Source: Gordonibacter pamelaeae
GTDB taxonomy: Bacteria > Actinomycetota > Coriobacteriia > Coriobacteriales > Eggerthellaceae
Length of the DNA: 64,000 bases
Assembly: GCF_042665095.1 (NCBI RefSeq)
Contig: NZ_JBHTBV010000006.1
Strand: one strand, 5' to 3'
Part shown: in pieces, positions 59,094-64,000 of the stretch
Layout: each line of letters opens with the position of its first letter
Numbering within the stretch: position 1 is the stretch's first letter
Position numbers and translations under genes: made by a program
The notes under the pieces: model-generated
What the model saw: the letters and a program-made list of their open reading frames with translations, nothing else
Databases searched by the model: none
What the model was told of the DNA's origin: nothing

Positions 59094-60872
59094 TCATGCG
59101 GCGGGCATGTTCTCCCAGTAGTCGGACGACGTGTCATCGTTGCCGACGATCACCTTCGCGCGCAGCACGCCCTCGGCCGGCAGGTCGGAGAACCCGATGA
59201 TCACCCCGTCCATTCCCCACTGCAAGCCCTTCATACCGTACAGCCGTCGCTCGACGAACGCTTCGGACACGTGCAGCTCGGTGCCGTTCTCGACGAATCC
59301 GCCCCCGTCGTCCACACGGAACGAGAACCCACCCTCCCCGACGGCCGAGGTGACCGTGCCGGTGATCGCGTAGGGGCAATCGTACGACGCGAGGATGTCG
59401 TCGAGGCTGCGCTCGGGACCCCCTTCCGATCGGTAGTACTCGCTGATCTCGACGAACACCTTCTGCGCGACGATGACCCTGTCCGCGCAGGCCTCGGTCG
59501 AGCGGATCTGCACCGTCTCCCCCACCGCGAGCTCGTCGAACGGGACGTCGAAATGCTCGGCCATCGCGCATTCGACGGTCACGCGCTCGCCAACGGCAAG
59601 GTACTCGGTCGAATCCGTCACCGCCAGCTCGAGCGTCTGCGCCTCCTCGTCGATGGATGCGATGGTGCCGGTCGTATGGTAGGAGTGCCCCGACTGCTCG
59701 CGCGGAAGCGGATCCTCCGCTTCGGGGACCGCAGCTTCGCTTGCTTCGGGCAGCAGGCGCATGAACAGGGGCCCTTCGGGTACGGCATAGCGCACGCGCG
59801 GCTTGTCCAACCACACGGGCGTCACCACCTCGATCGTTCCGTCGGGCAGCTCGGTTTCCTCGGGAACGTCCAGGCGGGCCGAGCTGAACAGCATGACGGG
59901 GAGCAGCACGAGCGCGCAGAGCACGGCATACCCAGCGATACGGTAATCCTTGCTCGGCCCCGCCGCCGCGCCTATGGCGGCGAACGGGATGGCGACGAAG
60001 CACGTGGCCAGCACGCAGAAGGTCGGCACGTCGTACACGACGTTGCGCAGGGCGAGCCCCTGCGAGAAAGCGTACTGGCGGCATGCGAGGAAGAACGCGA
60101 GCGCGGCCACGCTGACGGCCACCGATACGACCAGCACGGCTATACAGGCCGTGCGCAGCTTGCCTCGCGGCGCGACGTCCGGGCGCGCTGCAGGGCGCGC
60201 GGTCGGTCGGGCGTGCGGGCGCGGCGGCTGGTCGCCCGCCCGCTCCCCACGCGAGCGCCAGACGAGCTCGCAGACGATCCGCTGGACCGCGCCCGCCGCT
60301 GCCAGCGCGGCCGCCACGAAGACGAGGCCCTGGAACGCGAAGCCGAGGAGGCTCGAGGACAGGTCGAGCACGCCGGCCGAGGCCAGCGCTCCCGCCACCA
60401 GGACGAAGGCGGCCTCGCCCGCGACCCAGCCCCATGAACGCCGAGCCCAACGCACGCTGCTGCCGAGCGCCCATGCCGCCGGCAGCGCGAGACCCAGCCC
60501 GCTGTACACCATGAACATCGCGTAGCCCCAGAACCAGACGAGCGGGCTGGAATAGCCGAACATGCTCGGCGAGCGCAGGAAGTCGCTTGCAACCTGGACG
60601 AGCATCATGGTCGCGAACACGACGAGCGCCTCGAGCGCCACCGAGCCCGACGAGCCGCGCGAGGGCTTGAACGCCGCCCATAGCATGAGCACCGCGCTCA
60701 TCGCGGCCACGAACGCGAAGAGCTCGAGGAAGCCGGAGTGCGCCGACGGCACGATAAGCGAGAGGAGCCATGCCGCGAGCACCGCAACGAGCGTGCCCGC
60801 CAGCGCGTACCCCGCCCGAGCGAGCATCGAGCCGCTCGCTTCGTTTCCCGCCGATTCGCCATCGTGCCGCAT
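59094..60872 (-). CDS. large membrane protein of unknown function
   Basis: A 592-residue protein I cannot place. The N-terminal half is membrane-embedded with nine or so helices: about 18-40, 47-63, 78-95, 105-128, 140-162, 170-192 and, after a charged loop (about 205-235, rich in Pro/Arg), 240-262, 270-300 and 308-330. The C-terminal 260 residues are soluble and external, mainly beta: TGTIASIDEEAQTLELAVT, LAVGERVTVECA, GETVQIRST and ITGTVTSAVGEGGFSF look like repeated OB-like barrels. ATG 60872 follows CGGAG at seven bases. Possibly a membrane-sensor or exopolysaccharide-related protein, but no motif supports it. Convergent with nothing; followed by the VbhA-like gene's region. Confidence 0.55.
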   Translation of the reverse strand: MRHDGESAGNEASGSMLARAGYALAGTLVAVLAAWLLSLIVPSAHSGFLELFAFVAAMSAVLMLWAAFKPSRGSSGSVALEALVVFATMMLVQVASDFLRSPSMFGYSSPLVWFWGYAMFMVYSGLGLALPAAWALGSSVRWARRSWGWVAGEAAFVLVAGALASAGVLDLSSSLLGFAFQGLVFVAAALAAAGAVQRIVCELVWRSRGERAGDQPPRPHARPTARPAARPDVAPRGKLRTACIAVLVVSVAVSVAALAFFLACRQYAFSQGLALRNVVYDVPTFCVLATCFVAIPFAAIGAAAGPSKDYRIAGYAVLCALVLLPVMLFSSARLDVPEETELPDGTIEVVTPVWLDKPRVRYAVPEGPLFMRLLPEASEAAVPEAEDPLPREQSGHSYHTTGTIASIDEEAQTLELAVTDSTEYLAVGERVTVECAMAEHFDVPFDELAVGETVQIRSTEACADRVIVAQKVFVEISEYYRSEGGPERSLDDILASYDCPYAITGTVTSAVGEGGFSFRVDDGGGFVENGTELHVSEAFVERRLYGMKGLQWGMDGVIIGFSDLPAEGVLRAKVIVGNDDTSSDYWENMPAA

Positions 60873-60894
60873 GCTGCGCTCCGTCCGACTCAGA

Positions 60895-61224
60895 TTACAA
60901 TCCGCGAGACTCCCGCCTCTTCTGCGCTTCGCGGTAGACCACATCGTCGGATCGCACCCCGATGACGACGATGCGCATAGCATGCTCTGCTCGCTCCAAC
61001 TTGTACACGATGCGGATGCCGTCTGACTTCAATTTCACCTTCATCAATCCGCTGAGCTGGGATACGCGCTTGTTGCCGAGAGGCTTTCCGTAACCGCCCT
61101 CGGATGCGGGCAAGGGATTCTCCTGAACCTTGGCGATCGCCTTCACGACGCGGATGCGCTGCGATCCGTCGAGGCTCCTCAAATCATCCTGCGCTTCGGG
61201 GAGAAACGAAAGCTCCCATGTCAT
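60895..61224 (-). CDS. RelE/ParE-family toxin
   Basis: A 109-residue RelE-fold toxin. Typical segments are WELSFLPEAQDDLRSLDGSQR at the N-terminus, NPLPASEGGYGKPLG (loop), and IRIVYKLERAEHAMRIVVIGVR, the RelE core strands with the conserved Arg and a C-terminal Tyr. Toxins of this group cut mRNA on the ribosome. ATG 61224 overlaps the antitoxin stop by four bases (ATGA), the order antitoxin-toxin being typical for RelBE/Phd-type modules. It ends 22 bases before the large membrane protein gene. Confidence 0.88.
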   Translation of the reverse strand: MTWELSFLPEAQDDLRSLDGSQRIRVVKAIAKVQENPLPASEGGYGKPLGNKRVSQLSGLMKVKLKSDGIRIVYKLERAEHAMRIVVIGVRSDDVVYREAQKRRESRGL

Positions 61225-61544
61225 GACAGGTCCACGTCGTCGGCTGCGGCGATATCCTCAGGAGCGATGCCCAGGTCGGCGTACACCTCGTCGGCGGACA
61301 GGAAGCCCGCGTCCTGGTTCGCCGTCAAACGCGCCATCGCCTCGGCCATGAGCACCATGTCGGCTTCGACTTCGGACAGGTACGCGTATTCGTCGGGCGT
61401 GGTAATGACGCGATAAGGCGCGTTGTTCTTCAGCACGATGACCGGATTGGAGTTCGACGCGGACGAGAAGGCCTGCGCCGCCTTGCCCCGGCTGAACGCC
61501 GACACCGGCACCATGTTGTCCAAAAGCTCTGCGGGTGTTGCCAT
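61221..61544 (-). CDS. Phd/YefM-family antitoxin
   Basis: A 107-residue antitoxin. The N-terminal DNA-binding part (LDNMVPVSAFSRGKAAQAFS, then PVIVLKNNAPYRVITTPDEY) is the Phd/YefM fold; the C-terminal 45 residues are helical and acidic (ADLGIAPEDIAAADDVD) and should wrap the toxin. ATG 61544 lies directly after AAGGAGG in the promoter region. Antitoxin dimers bind the palindromic operator 61553-61594 that covers the promoter, giving autorepression. The toxin gene overlaps by four bases. Confidence 0.9.
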   Translation of the reverse strand: MATPAELLDNMVPVSAFSRGKAAQAFSSASNSNPVIVLKNNAPYRVITTPDEYAYLSEVEADMVLMAEAMARLTANQDAGFLSADEVYADLGIAPEDIAAADDVDLS

Positions 61545-61552
61545 GCGACCTC

Positions 61553-61594
61553 CTTAAGTCGTGAAAATATACTATCATATCTTCACGACTTAAG
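61553..61594 (-). promoter_or_regulatory. toxin-antitoxin operator/promoter
   Basis: Perfect 13-bp inverted repeat (61553-61565 and 61582-61594, CTTAAGTCGTGAA and complement) with a 16-base AT-rich spacer that contains the -10 (TAGTAT/TATATT on the minus strand). The left arm touches the AAGGAGG ribosome site. Confidence 0.8.
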
Positions 61595-61599
61595 GCAAT

Positions 61600-62955
61600 T
61601 TACGACGCGTCCTCTTCCTGCTCGGCCTTCAATGCTTCGAAGGCGGCCTTCATGGTGGGGTTCTTCCTCGTCAGGCGCTTGATGGTGAGGTCTTGGGCCT
61701 TGTTGTTCGCCAGGCGCAGGTTGTTCTCGGACGACATGAGCGCCTCCTTCGTCTTCTGCAGGTGCAGGATGGTCTTGTCGATCTCGTCGATGGCCGTCTG
61801 GAACTTGCGGCTGGCCAGGTCGTAGTTGCGCGCGAAGCCCGCCTTGAAGGCCTCCATCGACTCCTCGAAGTTCGTGATGTCGATGTTCTGGTTGCGCACG
61901 ACGGCGAGCTCCGCCTTGTACGCCATCGAGTTCAGCGCCGCATTGCGCAGGATGGAGATCATCGGGATGAAGAACTGCGGCCGGATGACGTACATCTTCT
62001 CGAACCGGTACGACACGTCCACGATGCCCTGGTTGTACAGCTCGCTCTCGGGTTCGAGCAAGGTGACCAGCACCGCGTACTCGCAGCCTTTCTTCGCGCG
62101 GTCGGCGTCGAGCTTCTTGAAGAACTCCTCGTTCTTGTGGCGGTAGGCCGACTCGTCGGACTCGTTCTTCATCTCGAACATGATGGAGACGATCTCGTTG
62201 CCCTCCTCGTCGCACTCGCGGAAGATGAAGTCGCCCTTCGAGCCCTCGGACGCATCGTTGTCCTTCTCGAAGTACGCGCGCGGGAACGCCGTGGCGCGCA
62301 GCTTGTTGAACTCCACCTCGCAATGCTGCTCGAGCGACTCGCCCACGAGCTTGGTGGACAGGCGCGCCTTCATGTCCTTGTAACGCTCGATCTCGCCCTC
62401 CTTGTAGGCGATGATGTCGTCCTTCGCCTTGAGCTCGATGGCCAGCTGCTCCTTGAGGGCGCTGGTGGCCTGGCACTTCTCGGCGTCTTTGAACTTGACC
62501 TGCGCCGCCAGCGCGTCGCGCTCGCGCTCGAGGGCCGAGCGCGCCTGCTGGACCGCCAGCTGCTTCTCGGTCTCGAAGGCGCGCTTTTGCGAGGAGGCCA
62601 GCTGCTCGAGCTCGGCGATGCGGGCGTCCTTCGCCGCCACGGCGTCGGCCAGCGCGCGCTCGCGCTCCGCCTGGGCGAGGCGCGCCTCGTTCTCGCGCTC
62701 GCGCGCCGCCGCATCCAGGCGAGCCTCCAGCTCCGCAATGCGCGCCTCCTTGACCGCGGCGTCGCCCTGCGCCTTGCCCAGCGCCTCGGCCACGGCTAGC
62801 TGCACGGCCTGCTGCTTCTCGGTGGCCAGCAGCTCTTCGTGGCGGCGCACCTCCTTGTCGAACTCGGCGTCGCGCACCTGCTTGAGGATGGCCGCGAAGC
62901 CGGCCTCGTCGATGGTGAACATCCCGCCGCAATGGGGGCACTTGATCTCGTTCAT
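61600..62955 (-). CDS. DUF2130 domain protein with zinc-ribbon and coiled coil
   Basis: A 451-residue protein. A zinc-ribbon half opens it (KCPHCGGMF, C6 and C9), followed by an approximately 160-residue coiled coil (about 25-185, ELEARLDAAARERENEARLA and similar heptads) and a C-terminal DUF2130 domain (about 200-440) with FIFRECDEEGNEIVSIMFEMK and YVIRPQFFIPMISILRN. DUF2130 has a restriction-endonuclease-like fold with unknown role; a phage or DNA-processing role is only a guess. ATG 62955 follows AAGGAGCGAGC. The acidic DE-rich block and EMKNE are consistent with a PD-(D/E)xK nuclease core. Single gene. Confidence 0.85.
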   Translation of the reverse strand: MNEIKCPHCGGMFTIDEAGFAAILKQVRDAEFDKEVRRHEELLATEKQQAVQLAVAEALGKAQGDAAVKEARIAELEARLDAAARERENEARLAQAERERALADAVAAKDARIAELEQLASSQKRAFETEKQLAVQQARSALERERDALAAQVKFKDAEKCQATSALKEQLAIELKAKDDIIAYKEGEIERYKDMKARLSTKLVGESLEQHCEVEFNKLRATAFPRAYFEKDNDASEGSKGDFIFRECDEEGNEIVSIMFEMKNESDESAYRHKNEEFFKKLDADRAKKGCEYAVLVTLLEPESELYNQGIVDVSYRFEKMYVIRPQFFIPMISILRNAALNSMAYKAELAVVRNQNIDITNFEESMEAFKAGFARNYDLASRKFQTAIDEIDKTILHLQKTKEALMSSENNLRLANNKAQDLTIKRLTRKNPTMKAAFEALKAEQEEDAS

Positions 62956-63115
62956 GCTCGCTCCTTCTCGTGTATCCCCCGATTCTACCGCATCGATCAG
63001 CGCCCGACAGTCCCACGTTCGGTACGATTGGCGATGTTTTCACTCGGACATGGCGAAAGCCGGGAGTAAGGCCGCGTTCTCGCAGGGGCGCCAGGGTCGT
63101 TGCCCGTCCAAGAAG

Positions 63116-63150
63116 GTGACCTTACCCCCGGAATGTGACCTTACCCCCGG
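63116..63150. repeat. 16-bp tandem direct repeat upstream of gdhA
   Basis: GTGACCTTACCCCCGG occurs twice (63116-63131, 63135-63150) with a 19-base period. It is part of the 336-base gene-free stretch 62956-63291 between DUF2130 and gdhA, otherwise without recognisable genes. On the minus strand it reads GGGGGTAAGGTCACATTCC, sharing GTCACATTCC with the inverted repeat at 17031. Confidence 0.7.
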
Positions 63151-63246
63151 GCTTTCGTCACGCTCCCATCCCGCTCCCAAACCGCCGCCTATCGTGCTCT
63201 TTGTTTCAAAACGTTTAAATCATCGCAAGCCTCAAGATTCGCCCCG

Positions 63247-63252
63247 TATAAT
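63247..63252 (+). promoter_or_regulatory. probable -10 of gdhA
   Basis: TATAAT (63247-63252), 40 bases before the start codon; no clear -35. Confidence 0.5.
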
Positions 63253-63291
63253 GGCGAAAGATGCAAATTCCCCGAAGGAGGTCCCACGAAG

Positions 63292-64000
63292 ATGAGTTAC
63301 GTCGATCGCGTCATCGAGCAGGTGAAGGCCAAGGATTCCGAGCAGCCGGAGTTCATCCAGGCCGTCACCGAGGTGCTGAAGTCCCTGGAGCCGGTCATCG
63401 AGTCCAACCCAGCCTACGAGAAGGCGGGGCTGCTCGAGCGCATCGTCGAGCCGGAGCGCGTCATCATGTTCCGCGTGCCGTGGGTCGACGACGAGGGCAA
63501 CGTGCACGTGAACCGCGGCTACCGCGTGCAGTTCAACAGCTGCCTCGGGCCCTACAAGGGCGGCCTGCGCCTGCACCCGTCGGTGAACCTGGGCATCATC
63601 AAGTTCCTGGGCTTCGAGCAGATCTTCAAGAACAGCCTGACCACGCTGCCCATGGGCGGCGGCAAGGGCGGCTGCGACTTCGACCCGAAGGGCAAGTCCG
63701 ACCTGGAGGTCATGCGCTTCTGCCAGAGCTTCATGACGGAACTCTACCGCCATATCGGCGCCGACACCGACGTGCCGGCCGGCGACATCGGCACGGGCGC
63801 CCGCGAGGTGGGCTTCATGTTCGGCCAGTACAAGCGCATCAAGAACGTGTGGGAGGGCGTGCTCACCGGCAAGGGCCTCGCCTACGGCGGCTCGCTCGCG
63901 CGCACCGAGGCCACGGGCTACGGCCTCATCTACTTCGTGCAGGAGTACCTGAACTGCCATGACGACTCCTTCGAGGGCAAGACCGTCGCCGTGTCCGGCT
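63292..64000 (+). CDS. gdhA: glutamate dehydrogenase, 3' truncated by the window
   Basis: The first 236 residues of the NADP-type hexameric glutamate dehydrogenase, which makes glutamate from 2-oxoglutarate and ammonia. The N-terminal region (VDRVIEQVKAKDSEQPEF), NRGYRVQFNSCLGPYKGGLR (substrate-binding Lys), SLTTLPMGGGKGGCDF with the catalytic Lys125, the SFMTELYRHIGADTDVPAGD segment and the start of the Rossmann domain (GKTVAVSG) are all standard. ATG 63292 follows AAGGAGGTCCCACGAAG. The frame is open to the window edge. The S50II-type NADP coenzyme preference cannot be seen before the later Rossmann loop; NADP is the default for this length. Confidence 0.96.
   Translation, partial: MSYVDRVIEQVKAKDSEQPEFIQAVTEVLKSLEPVIESNPAYEKAGLLERIVEPERVIMFRVPWVDDEGNVHVNRGYRVQFNSCLGPYKGGLRLHPSVNLGIIKFLGFEQIFKNSLTTLPMGGGKGGCDFDPKGKSDLEVMRFCQSFMTELYRHIGADTDVPAGDIGTGAREVGFMFGQYKRIKNVWEGVLTGKGLAYGGSLARTEATGYGLIYFVQEYLNCHDDSFEGKTVAVSG

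Overview
The window looks like chromosomal DNA of a high-GC anaerobic actinobacterium of the family Eggerthellaceae (Eggerthella-like). The grounds are very GC-rich coding with strong third-position G/C bias, WhiA, an OPT transporter, a Nap-type respiratory nitrate reductase, Pta/AckA acetate metabolism and a Glf/glycosyltransferase pair. This is inferred from gene content and base composition; no database search was run.

Layout. 1-633 is the AT-rich tail of a sialate-O-acetylesterase-like gene, the edge of a differently composed, probably acquired segment. 747-6670 holds a membrane protein, then a two-component system directly followed by an ABC exporter (regulator, kinase, ATPase, large permease). 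6724-9583 (minus) is coaX-murB-nucleoid protein. 9763-14334 has an OPT transporter, a small membrane protein, a family 2 glycosyltransferase and UDP-galactopyranose mutase. pta and ackA converge at 15.6 kb. 17-21.5 kb (minus) carries a HIT protein, xseB, xseA, a zinc peptidase and RNase D. A lipid kinase and a TerC protein follow; TerC lies behind a yybP-ykoY (manganese) riboswitch with its own terminator. 24.8-31.5 kb is a nitrate-reductase operon (napG-A-B-D-H) facing a NarX/NarL-like pair. Five tRNA genes (Val, Gly, Cys, Gly, Leu) occur between 32.0 and 36.6 kb, with a radical SAM protein, a HAD hydrolase and a CDF transporter.

36.7-47.4 kb (minus) contains the core modules gapA-pgk-tpiA-gpmI-secG and uvrC-rapZ-yvcK-whiA. 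47.5-48.3 kb is a HigBA-like toxin-antitoxin pair with a palindromic operator. A UvrD/PcrA helicase follows. uvrC and the helicase share an unusual promoter: an extended -10 six bases before the ATG, just downstream of a LexA-like box. Upstream of the helicase lies a perfect 16-bp parS site with a degenerate second copy. 51-58 kb carries a lysine-exporter-like protein and a complete D-alanylation (dlt) operon, including a 57-residue DltX-like microprotein and a terminal FmtA-like serine hydrolase; dltA appears frameshifted by one missing base. 58-63 kb has a DUF188 protein, an orphan VbhA-like antitoxin reading antisense into it, a large unknown membrane protein, a second toxin-antitoxin pair with a 13-bp-arm operator and a DUF2130 protein. 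The window ends inside gdhA.

How the parts work together. Nap plus its sensor pair suggests nitrate respiration; glycolysis with Pta/AckA gives acetate and ATP; the glutamate dehydrogenase assimilates ammonia. The dlt genes, glf, murB, LysO and the ABC/two-component module all concern the cell envelope. Most compelling for follow-up are the dlt operon (frameshift, 3' DltX, terminal hydrolase), the parS/LexA promoter region, the TerC riboswitch and the orphan VbhA-like gene.
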